Part shown: one piece after another, positions 52,474 to 61,667 of the stretch
How positions within the stretch are numbered: the stretch's first letter is position 1
How the letters are laid out: the number at the start of each line of letters is the position of its first letter
NCBI RefSeq assembly: GCF_001422925.1
Contig: NZ_LMNI01000012.1
Span: 809,464-873,463, forward strand
DNA length: 64,000 nt
Reading direction: 5' to 3'
Source: Microbacterium sp. Leaf288
GTDB taxonomy: Bacteria > Actinomycetota > Actinomycetes > Actinomycetales > Microbacteriaceae
Made by a program: the position numbers and the translations under genes
Notes under the pieces: generated by a model
Seen by the model: the letters and a program-made list of their open reading frames with translations, nothing else
Databases searched by the model: none
Told to the model about the DNA's origin: nothing

Positions 52474-53370
52474 ATGGAGACTCCGAAGTACCTGCAAGTG
52501 CTGTGGAACTACAAGTGGGTGCTGGCTTTCGGCGCCCTCGTCGCCGCGGTGGCGGCCTTCTTCGCCGGCTTCGCGATCGTCGACGGCCAGGTCGTCTCGA
52601 GAGCTCAGCAGACCTGGTCGGCCGCGACCACCATGCTCCTCACGAGCGAATCCGACCGGCTCTACCAGGCCCAGGTGCCCGGCGTCCCGATCGAACAGGG
52701 CACGTCCGACCCGCAGGTCATCGACATGTCGTCGACCGCGCTCGTCTACGCGTACATCCTGTCGAGCGACATCATCCAGGACGCCGTCGAGGCCGAGATC
52801 GGCCCGCTCGACGACGAGACCGAGTCGATCTCGGCCCTGCGACGCACGACACAGCCCACCGGCGACGAGCGCTTCCCTGGCCGCTACAACCTGCCCGTGC
52901 TCGAGGCCGTCGGCACGGCCGAGACCGCGGACCGCGCCGAGGAGATCTCGCGCGCCGCCGCCGCGGCCTTCACGACCTACGTGGTCGCGCAGCAGGACGC
53001 GCAGCAGCTCGCACCCGAGCTGCGCGTGCTGCTCGAGCCGCTCGGCGCGAGCCCTGCGGTCGAGGGCGACTCGTCCAACCCCGCGATCCCCGTCGTCGTC
53101 ACCTTCGTCGGCGTCTTCCTCGCGTTCGTGGTGCTGGTGTTCGTCATCGCGGGCCTCCGCTCGCGTTCGGCCAAGCGCAAGGCCGCTCGCGCCGAGACCG
53201 CGGCGACGGATGCGGCCGAAGAGCCGGTGAGCGAAACGGATACTGCGCCCCTCACTCCTGCGGACACCTCCGACGACATCGCCCTCGATGCCGAAGCCGG
53301 CGAGCTGGTCGGCGCAGGTCCGCCGTCGCGCCGATCCGGCCGGACCCCACGCGAGGACGAGACCGCGTAG
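52474..53370 (+). CDS. Wzz-type chain-length regulator without kinase domain
   Basis: The start at 52474 (METPKYLQVLWNYKWVLAFG) has AGAGAGG upstream and gives 298 residues. Two membrane helices (about residues 15-37 and 205-230) bracket an extracellular helical region, the layout of Wzz/GumC-type co-polymerases. The cytoplasmic tail (about 65 residues, acidic) has no Walker motifs. System 2 would therefore rely on a separate kinase, perhaps the BY-kinase at 11115, or on none. It is first in the plus-strand operon leading to 58637. Confidence 0.78.
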   Translation: METPKYLQVLWNYKWVLAFGALVAAVAAFFAGFAIVDGQVVSRAQQTWSAATTMLLTSESDRLYQAQVPGVPIEQGTSDPQVIDMSSTALVYAYILSSDIIQDAVEAEIGPLDDETESISALRRTTQPTGDERFPGRYNLPVLEAVGTAETADRAEEISRAAAAAFTTYVVAQQDAQQLAPELRVLLEPLGASPAVEGDSSNPAIPVVVTFVGVFLAFVVLVFVIAGLRSRSAKRKAARAETAATDAAEEPVSETDTAPLTPADTSDDIALDAEAGELVGAGPPSRRSGRTPREDETA

Positions 53371-53400
53371 GCGACGGACTCCCCTCTTCGGAGCACCGAC

Positions 53401-54975
53401 ATGTCGACCGGCACCGCACCGCCCGTCACACCCGCCGACGACACCGGCGCGCCACAGGCCCAGGTCGCACCCGGCGACGGAACACGGCCGCACTGGGCCG
53501 CCGTCGCCGGGATCGCGATCCTGTTCGCCGCGATCGTGATCGCGGGGGTGATCCTGCTCCCGCCCATCGCGATGGGCGCGGCCCTCCTCGGCATCGCGCT
53601 CATCGTGCTGCTGCGCCGCATCCTGTTCACGTGGCCCGCGCTGCTGTTCCTGCTCGCGGCGACCATCATGTTCATCCCGGCCCGCCGCTACGCCCTCCCG
53701 ATCCCGCTGCCGTTCGCGCTCGAGGCGTACCGCTTCATGATCTTCGTCGCGATCGTCGCGCTCGGGCTCGCGTTCCTGTTCGACAGGTCGCGGCGCTGGC
53801 GGCCGGTGGCCTTCGGGTGGCCGATCGGCATCTTCCTCGCGACCCTGCTGGTGTCGTTCATCGTGAACGGCATGCGGCTCGTGAACGAGGGCCTCGCCAC
53901 GACGGCCCTGTCGGGCTTCTTCCAGCTCGGCGTCCTGCTGTCGGTGTTCTTCTCGGTGCGCCAGCTGCTCACCAGCGAGCGCATGGTGATGGGCTTCCTC
54001 ATGGTGCTGTCGTGGATGGCCGTGATCGTGGCCTTCTTCGCCGTCATCGAGCGGGTGGCGCGCACCAACGTGTTCCTCATGCTCGCGAACTTCCTCCCGC
54101 TGATGGTGCTGCGCGAGGACGGCGGCGACGCCACGCGGGCCGGTGTGAACCGGGCGTACGGATCGGCGCAGCATCCGATCGCCCTCGCGGTCATGCTGTG
54201 CATGTTCCTGCCGATCCTCATCTACCTGGCCAAGTACGCGATCTGGCCCCGGAACGTCTGGAACCGGCGCATCGCCTACGGGATCGGCACGTTCCTCGTG
54301 TTCGGCGGCATCATCGCCGCCATCTCGCGCACCGCGGTCGTCGTCATGGGCGTGATGTTCCTGATCGCGCTGGTGCTGCGACCCAAGGTCGCACTGCTGC
54401 TGCTGGCCTTCGCGGTGCCGGGGCTGCTGCTGGCGATGTTCGTGGTGCCGGCACAGGTCGAGTCCATGCTGCTGTCGTTCCTCGATGTCGACACGCTGAT
54501 CGCGTCGCAGTACACGTCGGCGGGCATGGCGGGAGCCGGGCGCCTCGCCGACCTGGAACCCGCGTTCGTCGAAGTGCGGCAGTACCCGTTCTTCGGGCAG
54601 GGCTTCGGCAGCCGTGTCGTCGTGGGCGACGAGGCGAACTCGTTCATCCTCGACAACCAGGTGCTCGGCATCCTGATGGAGGCCGGTGCCCTCGGGGTCA
54701 TCGGGTACGCCGTGTTCATGCTCGCGCCGGTCGTCATGCTCATCGTCTACGCACTGCGCTGGGCGGCCGAACCGCGGCACGCCCTTCTCGCCTTCGCCCT
54801 CGCGGTGTCGATCGCCGGGTACAGCGCGGCGCTCTTCTTCTTCGACGCGTTCGGCTTCTTCCAGTCGTTCCTCGTGCACATGATGCTGCTCGCCGTCGCC
54901 GCGTGGGTGTACACGGAGGGCTCGCGCAGGGCCTCCGCGCCGAAGCCGGCGTGGACTCCCGAGGTCGTGCGATGA
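53401..54975 (+). CDS. O-antigen polymerase/ligase-like membrane protein (Wzy candidate 2)
   Basis: The 524-residue protein has a polar N-terminus of about 30 residues and about twelve membrane helices. The large extracellular loop (about residues 365-420: FLDVDTLIASQYTSAGMAGAGRL, FFGQGFGS) and FGGIIAAISRTAVVVMG are typical of the O-antigen ligase/polymerase family. It follows the Wzz gene by 30 bp and overlaps the next gene by ATGA. It should polymerise or ligate the repeat units of system 2. Confidence 0.83.
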   Translation: MSTGTAPPVTPADDTGAPQAQVAPGDGTRPHWAAVAGIAILFAAIVIAGVILLPPIAMGAALLGIALIVLLRRILFTWPALLFLLAATIMFIPARRYALPIPLPFALEAYRFMIFVAIVALGLAFLFDRSRRWRPVAFGWPIGIFLATLLVSFIVNGMRLVNEGLATTALSGFFQLGVLLSVFFSVRQLLTSERMVMGFLMVLSWMAVIVAFFAVIERVARTNVFLMLANFLPLMVLREDGGDATRAGVNRAYGSAQHPIALAVMLCMFLPILIYLAKYAIWPRNVWNRRIAYGIGTFLVFGGIIAAISRTAVVVMGVMFLIALVLRPKVALLLLAFAVPGLLLAMFVVPAQVESMLLSFLDVDTLIASQYTSAGMAGAGRLADLEPAFVEVRQYPFFGQGFGSRVVVGDEANSFILDNQVLGILMEAGALGVIGYAVFMLAPVVMLIVYALRWAAEPRHALLAFALAVSIAGYSAALFFFDAFGFFQSFLVHMMLLAVAAWVYTEGSRRASAPKPAWTPEVVR

Positions 54976-55829
54976 GCCGCCGCTTGAGCGTCGTCATCCC
55001 GGCGCACAACGAGGGCGCGGTGATCGACCGGGTGCTGGGGGCGCTGCGCGCATCGCCGCGGCGGGACGAGTTCGAGATCATCGTCGCGGCCAACGGCTGC
55101 ACCGACGACACCGTCGCGCGGGCGCTCTCGTACGACGGTGTGCGCGTGGTCGAGACGCCGCGCGCGTCGAAGATCGCGGCTCTGCAGGCCGGCGATGACG
55201 CAGCATCCGTCTTCCCGCGCGTCTATCTCGACGCCGACGTGCTGATCGACCCCGAGGCGCTGCTGGCCCTCGCCGACGCGCTCGAGGAGTCCGGCGTCGA
55301 GGTCGCCTCGCCGCGGCTGCACGTCGACACGTCGTCGGCGTCGTGGCTCGTGCGCCAGCACTACCGCATCTGGGAGCTCAGCGACTATCGCCGCCGAGGC
55401 CACATCGGCTCGGGCGTGTACGCGATGACGGCCGCCGGCCGCGCACGGTTCGACGCGTGGCCCGACGTCATCGCGGACGACAGGTTCGTGCAGCAGCTGT
55501 TCGCGCCCGCCGAGCGAGCGACACTCGCCGACCACTCGTTCAGCGTGCACTCGGCACGCGACATGCGCGCGCACCTGCGCCGCTCCGTGCGCATCGCGCG
55601 CGGCAACCGGGAGCTCCCCGACGGCGCGCAGCACGAGGACGCCGCCCGGCCCACGACCTCGACCCGCGGCGGGCTGGCGAGGCGGGTCGCGGCACGACCC
55701 CGTCTGTGGGTGCCGTTCGCCGTGTACTGCGTGAGCTGGACGCTCCCGAACGTGCTCGCCCGCCGCGACATCGCACGGGCGCGCACACGGACCTGGAACC
55801 GCGACGACACGAGCCGGGTGATGGCATGA
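54972..55829 (+). CDS. Family 2 glycosyltransferase
   Basis: The start at 54972 overlaps the polymerase stop and gives 285 residues. Motifs are LSVVIPAHNEGAVIDRVL, IIVAANGCTDDTV, RVYLDADVLIDPEAL (DAD metal site) and ADDRFVQQLF. The C-terminus has one hydrophobic segment (LWVPFAVYCVSWTLPNVLA). The DAD variant and the tail resemble GT2 enzymes that act on lipid-linked acceptors. It overlaps the lipoprotein gene by ATGA. Confidence 0.84.
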   Translation: MSRRLSVVIPAHNEGAVIDRVLGALRASPRRDEFEIIVAANGCTDDTVARALSYDGVRVVETPRASKIAALQAGDDAASVFPRVYLDADVLIDPEALLALADALEESGVEVASPRLHVDTSSASWLVRQHYRIWELSDYRRRGHIGSGVYAMTAAGRARFDAWPDVIADDRFVQQLFAPAERATLADHSFSVHSARDMRAHLRRSVRIARGNRELPDGAQHEDAARPTTSTRGGLARRVAARPRLWVPFAVYCVSWTLPNVLARRDIARARTRTWNRDDTSRVMA

Positions 55830-56689
55830 GAAGACGAGCAACCACGACCGCCGCGATCGCACTGCTGCTGGCGGTGCTGACCGCCTGCGCGGCGGCGCCG
55901 GCACCCGAGCCGGTCGACCTCGACGAGCTCGAGTCGAGTCCCACGCTCTCAGACGTCGCCACGATCGGCGCGCTGGGCGACTCGATGACCCTCGGCGTGA
56001 ACGCGTGCGGCGAGCCTGGGCGGTGCACGGCCGCGAGCTGGGCGACCGGCGACGACCCGGCCGTCGGGTCGATCGCGATGCGCATCGGCGCGGCGAGCGG
56101 CACCGTTCCCGACACCGTCAACGCCGCGAAGGACGGCGGCACCGTCGCCGATGCCGTCGCCCGCGTCGACGAGGTGATCGCCGCACAGCCCGAGCTCGTG
56201 GTGGTTCTGCTCGGCGGCAACGACGTCTGCGACGCCGACGTCGAGGGCATGACGAGCGTCGACGACTTCCGCGCGTCGTACACCGCCCTGCTCGCCGCGC
56301 TGCACGAGGGGCTCCCCGAGGCGCGTGTGCTGGCACTGTCGATCCCCGACCTCTACCGGCTGTGGGAGGTCGGCCGCGACGACGAGGGCACGCGGCAGAT
56401 CTGGGACAGCAGCCCGTCCTGCAGCAACCTGCTGGGAGACGCCGCCGCCACCGATGCGGCCGCGACCGCCCGGCGCGACGCGGTCGCCGCCCGCACCGAC
56501 GAGTTCAACGCGGTCATCGCCGAGGCGTGCGCCGCCGACAGTGCCTGCACCTCGGACGGCGGCGCCGTCTTCGACTACGAGTTCTCCCCCGCCGAGATCT
56601 CCGCGATCGACCACTTCCACCCGTCTGTGGCGGGCCAGCAGGTGATCGCCGAGATCGCCTGGAACACCCTCGTGGAGGCCGCACCATGA
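55826..56689 (+). CDS. SGNH/GDSL-hydrolase lipoprotein
   Basis: The 287-residue protein has a lipoprotein signal with lipobox LTAC (Cys about residue 22). An SGNH fold follows: block I GALGDSMTLG (catalytic Ser), block III LLGGNDVCD (Asn) and block V SAIDHFHPS (Asp and His). It should be an esterase on the outer face of the membrane. Within a polysaccharide operon containing acyl- and acetyltransferases it may remove or transfer acyl groups on the polymer. It overlaps genes on both sides by four bases. Confidence 0.85.
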   Translation: MRRRATTTAAIALLLAVLTACAAAPAPEPVDLDELESSPTLSDVATIGALGDSMTLGVNACGEPGRCTAASWATGDDPAVGSIAMRIGAASGTVPDTVNAAKDGGTVADAVARVDEVIAAQPELVVVLLGGNDVCDADVEGMTSVDDFRASYTALLAALHEGLPEARVLALSIPDLYRLWEVGRDDEGTRQIWDSSPSCSNLLGDAAATDAAATARRDAVAARTDEFNAVIAEACAADSACTSDGGAVFDYEFSPAEISAIDHFHPSVAGQQVIAEIAWNTLVEAAP

Positions 56690-57630
56690 CCACGCTCCTC
56701 GTCGCGATCTCCGGCGGCCACCTCACGCAGCTCACGATGCTCGCTCCGCGGGTCACCGACGGCGACGACGTCGTGTGGCTGACCGACGACACCGCGCAGA
56801 GCCGGTCGCTGCTCGAAGGGCAGACCGTGTACCACGTGCCCACCCGGCCGCCGCGCGACTACCCGGGCGTCATGCGCGACACGGGCATCGCCCTGCAGGC
56901 GATGAAGGACCACCGGATCGACCGCGTCATCAGCACCGGCGCCCAGATCGCGCTGTCGGCCCTCGTGCCCGCGTCGGCGCGGCGCCTGCCGTTCACGTAC
57001 ATCGAGAGCGCGACCCGCGTCACCGGCATCTCTGCGACGGGCAAGGTGATGGAGCGCGTGCCGTGGGTCGACCGGTACGTGCAGTACCCGCACGCCGTGA
57101 ACGCCCGCTGGCGGTACGCGCTGTCGGTGTTCGACGGCTTCCGCGTCGAGCCCGTCGACGACCCCCCGCCGATCCGCCGGGCCGTGGTCACCGTGGGCGG
57201 CAACGGCGACTTCGGCTACCGGCGCCTCGTCGACGGAGCCCGCGCCGCGATCGACGACCTCGACTGCGACGTCGAGACGCTGTGGCAGGTCGGGGCGACC
57301 GACGTGTCGGACCTGCCCATCCCCGCGGTCGCCTCACTGCCCTCGAGCGAGCTCAGCGAGGCGCTGCGGCAGGCCGACGTGGTGATCGGACATGCCGGCA
57401 CGGGCACGGCGCTGGCCGCGCTCTCGGCGGGCAAAGTCCCCGTGCTCGCCCCACGCTCGGTCGAGCACGGCGAGCACGTCGACGCCCACCAGCAGGATCT
57501 CGCGCGATTCCTCGGCGATCGCGGGCTCGCCATCGTGTGCGAGCCCTCGTCGATCCGTCCGTCGACGCTCGACACCGCGCGGCGCTGGCGCGCCGTGCGG
57601 TCCTCAGACCTCGCGCCGGTGCCGCTCTGA
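56686..57630 (+). CDS. GT-B glycosyltransferase, GT28/Alg13-14-like
   Basis: The 314-residue protein combines an N-terminal acceptor half (LLVAISGGHLTQLTML, VISTGAQIALSALVPA, FTYIESATRVTGISATGKVMERVPWVDRYVQYP) with a C-terminal GT28 half (AVVTVGGNGDFGYRRLVDG, ADVVIGHAGTGTALAALSAGKVPVLAPRSVEHGEHVDAH cut across positions 228-266). The layout equals a fusion of the two subunits that make bacterial EpsE/EpsF- or eukaryotic Alg14/Alg13-type transferases. It probably adds a sugar to the lipid-linked primer. Confidence 0.85.
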   Translation: MTTLLVAISGGHLTQLTMLAPRVTDGDDVVWLTDDTAQSRSLLEGQTVYHVPTRPPRDYPGVMRDTGIALQAMKDHRIDRVISTGAQIALSALVPASARRLPFTYIESATRVTGISATGKVMERVPWVDRYVQYPHAVNARWRYALSVFDGFRVEPVDDPPPIRRAVVTVGGNGDFGYRRLVDGARAAIDDLDCDVETLWQVGATDVSDLPIPAVASLPSSELSEALRQADVVIGHAGTGTALAALSAGKVPVLAPRSVEHGEHVDAHQQDLARFLGDRGLAIVCEPSSIRPSTLDTARRWRAVRSSDLAPVPL

Positions 57631-57665
57631 CCGCCGGCACCCGCCCCGCCCCTGGAGGACAGACC

Positions 57666-58637
57666 GTGAAGACCCCTGCGCCCGACGTCACCGTCGTCAT
57701 CGTCAACTACGAGACGCGCGACGACACCGTCGCGTGCGTCGGCTCGGTGCTCGAGCACCTCGGCGGCGTCGATGCGCAGGTGGTCGTGGTCGACAACGGC
57801 TCGCGCGACGGCAGCGCCGAGGCGCTGCGCGCGGCCCACCCCGGGATCGACGTGATCGAGGCCGGTGAGAACCTCGGGTTCGCTCGCGCCGTCAATCGCG
57901 GGGTCGAGCTCGCGCGGGGCGAGTTCGTGCTGCTCCTCAATCCCGACGCGGTCATGCTCGAGCACTCGCTCCCGAAGCTCATCGCCTTCGCGCGCGAGAA
58001 CCCGCAGTACCGCATCGTCGGCGGGCGCACGCTGCGCGGAGACCTCACGCTCGAGCCGTCGTCGTGTTGGGGCGCCCCGACCCTGTGGTCGCTCACGATG
58101 TACGCGACGATGCTGTCGACAGTCTTCCGCCGTTCGCGGGTGTTCGACCCGGAGTCGCTGGGAGCCTGGCAGCGTGACACCGTCCGCGAGGTGCCGATCA
58201 TCACCGGATGCCTGCTGCTCATCCGCCGAGCCGACTTCGCCGAGCTGGGCGGCATGGACGAGGACTTCTTCCTCTACGGCGAGGACGCCGAGTTCAGCAT
58301 GCGGGCCGCCGCTCAGGGCATGGCGCGGGCCGTGTATCCCCCGGCGGCGATCATCCACACCGTCGGCGGGTCATCGGCGGGCTCGTCGAAGGGCTCGATG
58401 GTGCTGGCAGGCAAGGTCACCTACCTCGCGAAGACCTGGCCGCCGCGGCGGGCCGCCGTCGGCGTGCTCCTGCTCAAGGCGGGGGTGGCCGTGCGCGCCG
58501 GGCTCGAGGCCGTGACTCGGCGGTCGCACCGGCCGTGGACGACCGTCTGGCGTCGCCGCGCCGACTGGGGCTCCGGCTACCCGCACGCCGAGGCCGCGCT
58601 GTTCGGCCGCCCGGTGCCGGAGCCTGCCGCCGCGTAG
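57666..58637 (+). CDS. Family 2 glycosyltransferase (WbbL-like)
   Basis: The GTG at 57666 is preceded by GGAGGA and gives 323 residues. Motifs are VTVVIVNYETRDDTV, VVVVDNGSRDGSAEAL, ENLGFARAVNRGVELARGEFVLLLNPDA, ITGCLLLIRRADF and FFLYGEDAEFSMRAA. The C-terminus (about 240-323) is basic and amphipathic. This is the classic WbbL-type rhamnosyltransferase layout. It ends the plus-strand arm of locus 2. Confidence 0.87.
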   Translation: MKTPAPDVTVVIVNYETRDDTVACVGSVLEHLGGVDAQVVVVDNGSRDGSAEALRAAHPGIDVIEAGENLGFARAVNRGVELARGEFVLLLNPDAVMLEHSLPKLIAFARENPQYRIVGGRTLRGDLTLEPSSCWGAPTLWSLTMYATMLSTVFRRSRVFDPESLGAWQRDTVREVPIITGCLLLIRRADFAELGGMDEDFFLYGEDAEFSMRAAAQGMARAVYPPAAIIHTVGGSSAGSSKGSMVLAGKVTYLAKTWPPRRAAVGVLLLKAGVAVRAGLEAVTRRSHRPWTTVWRRRADWGSGYPHAEAALFGRPVPEPAAA

Positions 58638-58672
58638 GACTGCCCGGGCCAGGGTTGCTCGTGGGCCCGGCG

Positions 58673-58711
58673 CGTTTCGACTCGCTCGTCCCTCGCTCGC
58701 TCAACGACCGG
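58673..58711 (-). repeat. Dispersed palindromic repeat, reverse orientation
   Basis: CGTTTCGACTCGCTCG to GCTCAACGACCGG is a minus-orientation copy, slightly altered in the middle. It lies between the convergent ends of the 57666 and 58762 genes. Confidence 0.8.
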
Positions 58712-58761
58712 TTGAGGAAGGTTCCTCGGCTGTGCACGCGATGTGGACGCCCACCCCTGTG

Positions 58762-59937
58762 TCAGGCCGACACGCGCACCGACTGCTCACCCGCGGACGC
58801 GGACGGGGACGCAGCATCCGCCCCGTCCTCCCCCAGCACCCACGTCCGCACCTGCGCGGTGAAGCGCGAGATGTCGAACTCGGCGGCGCGGGCGCGCGCG
58901 GCGGCGGGATCGATGCGGTCGAGGCCGGCCACGGCCGCGGCGAGCTCGACCGGGTCGTCGGGGTCGACGGTGAAGCCGGTCACGCCATCGACCACCGACT
59001 CGGCGGCGCCTCCGACGCGGTTGACGATCACGGGACAGCCCGCGGCCATCGCCTCGACCGGGATGATGCCGAAGTCCTCCACCGGCGGGAACACGAACGC
59101 GAGAGCCCGCTGGAAGAGCGCGCGCATGAGGGCATCCGACACGAACCCCAGCATGTGCACGGGCACCGAGGCCGACTCGGCGAGCGCCTGCAGGTGGTCG
59201 CGCTCGGGTCCGGTGCCCGCGACGACCACGGGCACGCCGAGCCGGTCGCCCATGCGGATCACCGCGTCGTGGCGCTTGTAGGGCACGAGCCGCGAGGCCG
59301 CCATCAGGAAGCCGCGCTCGGGCAGCGCCTCGAGCACCGCGGACTCCTGGGCGGTGAGCGCCTCGGCCCAGTCGCCGCCCGAGATGATCTCGTGCGCCTT
59401 CACGGGCGGGTGGATCACCCGGGCGTCGCGCCCCCACGAGCGGTGGATGCGCCGGCGCACGAACTCGCTGTTGGCGGCGAGGTCGCCGGCGTGCCGGGCC
59501 GCCTCGCGGTCCACGTGCTTGAGCACGCTGCGGGCGGCGGCGAGCGCGGGAGAGCTGCCGCGCCCGTCGAGCTCGGGCTCCCACAGGTACCGCGCGGGCG
59601 AGTGCACGTACGAGAACTTCGGAACACCGCCCCGGCGCGTTCCGAAGTCGCAGTGGTGGGCGAACACGTAGCTGCTCGTGAGCACCCAGTCGGGCCGCGC
59701 GCCGACCTTCGCCGCGCGCCACGTCGCCGGCATGAGGGGAAGCCCCATCGCCTTGTGGTGGCGCAGCGGGGTGCGGGCCATCCACGACTCGCGCACGGTG
59801 CTGCGGGGGAACCGCTCGCCGTCGTCGCTCCACAGGGCGAACATGCGCGAGTCGGGGAGGGCCGTTCGGAACGCGTCGAGCACCTGTTCGGCGCCGCCGG
59901 AGCGTTCGATCCATTCCTGGACGATGAGACCTGACAT
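58762..59937 (-). CDS. GT-B glycosyltransferase (family 4, mannosyltransferase-like)
   Basis: The 391-residue protein begins MSGLIVQEWIERSGGAEQVL, a common start for this family. It continues with SYVHSPARYLWEP, ANSEFVRRRIHRSWGRDARVIHPPV, FLMAASRLVPYKRHDAVIRM, VVVAGTGPERDHL and FVFPPVEDFGIIPVEAMAAGCPVIVNRVGG (nucleotide-sugar site with E-x7-E). It resembles GDP-mannose-dependent transferases such as those acting early in capsule synthesis. The donor is an inference. It lies 26 bp after the phosphoglycosyltransferase gene in the same operon. Confidence 0.88.
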   Translation of the reverse strand: MSGLIVQEWIERSGGAEQVLDAFRTALPDSRMFALWSDDGERFPRSTVRESWMARTPLRHHKAMGLPLMPATWRAAKVGARPDWVLTSSYVFAHHCDFGTRRGGVPKFSYVHSPARYLWEPELDGRGSSPALAAARSVLKHVDREAARHAGDLAANSEFVRRRIHRSWGRDARVIHPPVKAHEIISGGDWAEALTAQESAVLEALPERGFLMAASRLVPYKRHDAVIRMGDRLGVPVVVAGTGPERDHLQALAESASVPVHMLGFVSDALMRALFQRALAFVFPPVEDFGIIPVEAMAAGCPVIVNRVGGAAESVVDGVTGFTVDPDDPVELAAAVAGLDRIDPAAARARAAEFDISRFTAQVRTWVLGEDGADAASPSASAGEQSVRVSA

Positions 59938-59963
59938 GAGTCATACGACCTCTCGGGTGAGTG

Positions 59964-61532
59964 TCAGTACGCGCCGTCGCTGTGCAGGACGGCTTTGACG
60001 GTCTTGGCGAGCACGACGATGTCGCCCGTGATCGACCAGTTCTCGACGTAGTAGAGGTCCAGCCGCACGCTGTCCTCCCACGAGAGGTTGGAGCGGCCGT
60101 TGACCTGCCACAGGCCGGTGATACCCGGACGCGTGAGCAGCCGGCGACTGACCGGCCCCTCGTATCGCTCCACCTCGCTCGGCAGCGGCGGCCGCGGGCC
60201 GACCAGGCTCATGTCGCCGCGCAGCACGTTCCACAGCTGCGGGAGCTCATCGAGGGAGTACGCGCGGAGGAAGCGGCCCGCGCGCGTGACGCGGGGGTCT
60301 TCCTTCATCTTGAACAGCACGCCGTTGCCCTCATCGAGGGTGCGCAGCTGCGCCAGTCGCGCCTCGGCGTCGATGACCATGGAGCGGAACTTGAGCATCG
60401 TGAACCGCGTGCCGTGAGCACCGACGCGCTCCTGCCGGAAGATCACCGGCCCGGGGCTGTCGAGTCGGACCGCAATTGCGATCGCGGCGAACACCGGCGC
60501 CAGCAGCAGCAGGGCGACGGTGACGATCGACACGTCGAACAGGCGCTTCACCGCGTGGCTGTAGCCCGAGTAGCGCGGCAGATCGACGTGCACCATCGGC
60601 AGGCCGTTGATGGGCCGCATGTGGATGCGCGGGCCCGCCACGTCGGTGAGCCGCGACATGAGGATGAGTTCGACCTGCGAGTTCTCGAGGTCCCACCCGA
60701 GCCGCCGGATCGCGTCGTTGCCTCCCGGCAGGCTCCCCGCCACGATGACCGCTCGCGCCCGGCGCCTCTTCGACACCCGGGCGACGTCGTCCAGCGGCAC
60801 GAACGGCAGCACGTGATCGCCGGCTTGGGCCGCCCGCGCGCCGGCACCCGGGTCGGCGGGCATGCTCACGGCGATCGCGCGATAGCCGATGCGGTAATGG
60901 CTGCGCAGCTGCGACAGCACCCTCACCACGTCTTCGGGCCCGCCGACCACGATCGCGCCGGTCATGCACCGGCCCACCCGCCGGAGCGCGTGCAGGTACG
61001 TGCGCCACAGCCCGCGCGCGAGAAGCAGCAGCACCAGGCCGAGGGGCAGAGCGATCGCCAGATACCCCCGAGCGGTCTGCAGCTGGAACAGATAGGCGAC
61101 GACCGCGAAGGCGCCGAACGTGAACAGCGTCGACTGCAGCACGCGCTGATACTCGACCATGCCCGTGCCGATGTTGCGCAGCAGCCTGCTGCGCGTCGCG
61201 GCGAGCGCCACGAGCCACACCACCACGAGCGCGAGGCTGGTGAGCGCGTAGGCGATGTCGGCGGTCCATCCCCCGGCGGTCCGCACCGGGTCACCGAACC
61301 TCAGCAGCTGCGCGGTGAACACGGCGACGGCGATGGCCGCAGCATCCGTCGCGAGCATGCCCCACGCGAGGCGCCTTCGCCAGCCGAGCCGCCGCGGCTG
61401 CGGCGCGATCTCGGCCACGGTCGAGAAGAGCTCGACCGCAGACGCGGGTCGGGCGGTGGAACGAAGATCGAGAAAAGCAGATGACACGGGCGCACCCCCA
61501 AAGAACGCAACCGACATGCAGAAAGGGGCCAT
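59964..61532 (-). CDS. Initiating sugar (phosphoglycosyl) transferase, WcaJ type, copy 2
   Basis: A paralog of the enzyme at 20223-22004, with about five membrane helices, the cytoplasmic CoA-binding-like region and the transferase domain. That domain carries KRLFDVSIVTVALLLLAP, FRQERVGAHGTRFTMLKFRSM, MSLVGPRPPLPSEVERY, RPGITGLWQV and NLSWEDSVRLDLYYVENWS. The frame allows starts at 61532 (522 residues), 61517, or a GTG near 61487 preceded by GGGGG. The upstream sequence contains the palindrome GGGGCCATCGGCCCC. It should begin the repeat unit of polysaccharide system 2. Confidence 0.9.
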   Translation of the reverse strand: MAPFCMSVAFFGGAPVSSAFLDLRSTARPASAVELFSTVAEIAPQPRRLGWRRRLAWGMLATDAAAIAVAVFTAQLLRFGDPVRTAGGWTADIAYALTSLALVVVWLVALAATRSRLLRNIGTGMVEYQRVLQSTLFTFGAFAVVAYLFQLQTARGYLAIALPLGLVLLLLARGLWRTYLHALRRVGRCMTGAIVVGGPEDVVRVLSQLRSHYRIGYRAIAVSMPADPGAGARAAQAGDHVLPFVPLDDVARVSKRRRARAVIVAGSLPGGNDAIRRLGWDLENSQVELILMSRLTDVAGPRIHMRPINGLPMVHVDLPRYSGYSHAVKRLFDVSIVTVALLLLAPVFAAIAIAVRLDSPGPVIFRQERVGAHGTRFTMLKFRSMVIDAEARLAQLRTLDEGNGVLFKMKEDPRVTRAGRFLRAYSLDELPQLWNVLRGDMSLVGPRPPLPSEVERYEGPVSRRLLTRPGITGLWQVNGRSNLSWEDSVRLDLYYVENWSITGDIVVLAKTVKAVLHSDGAY

Positions 61533-61667
61533 CGGCCCCAGTGCCCGTCGATGCGATCCCCGCTCGCGAAGGCCACGCTAGCCGGGGCCCGGGAGCGGCA
61601 CCAGCGAGGTCACCACCTGTTTACACAGGCTTCGGGCGTGTGTGACACGCGCGAAACACCGCCGGCG

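Noticed and set aside
52467..54971. N-terminal 830 codons of a long frame ahead of the 54972 glycosyltransferase
   Set aside because: They are the +1 frame of the Wzz and polymerase genes, Arg-rich and without domains. The glycosyltransferase starts at the ATG overlapping the polymerase stop.
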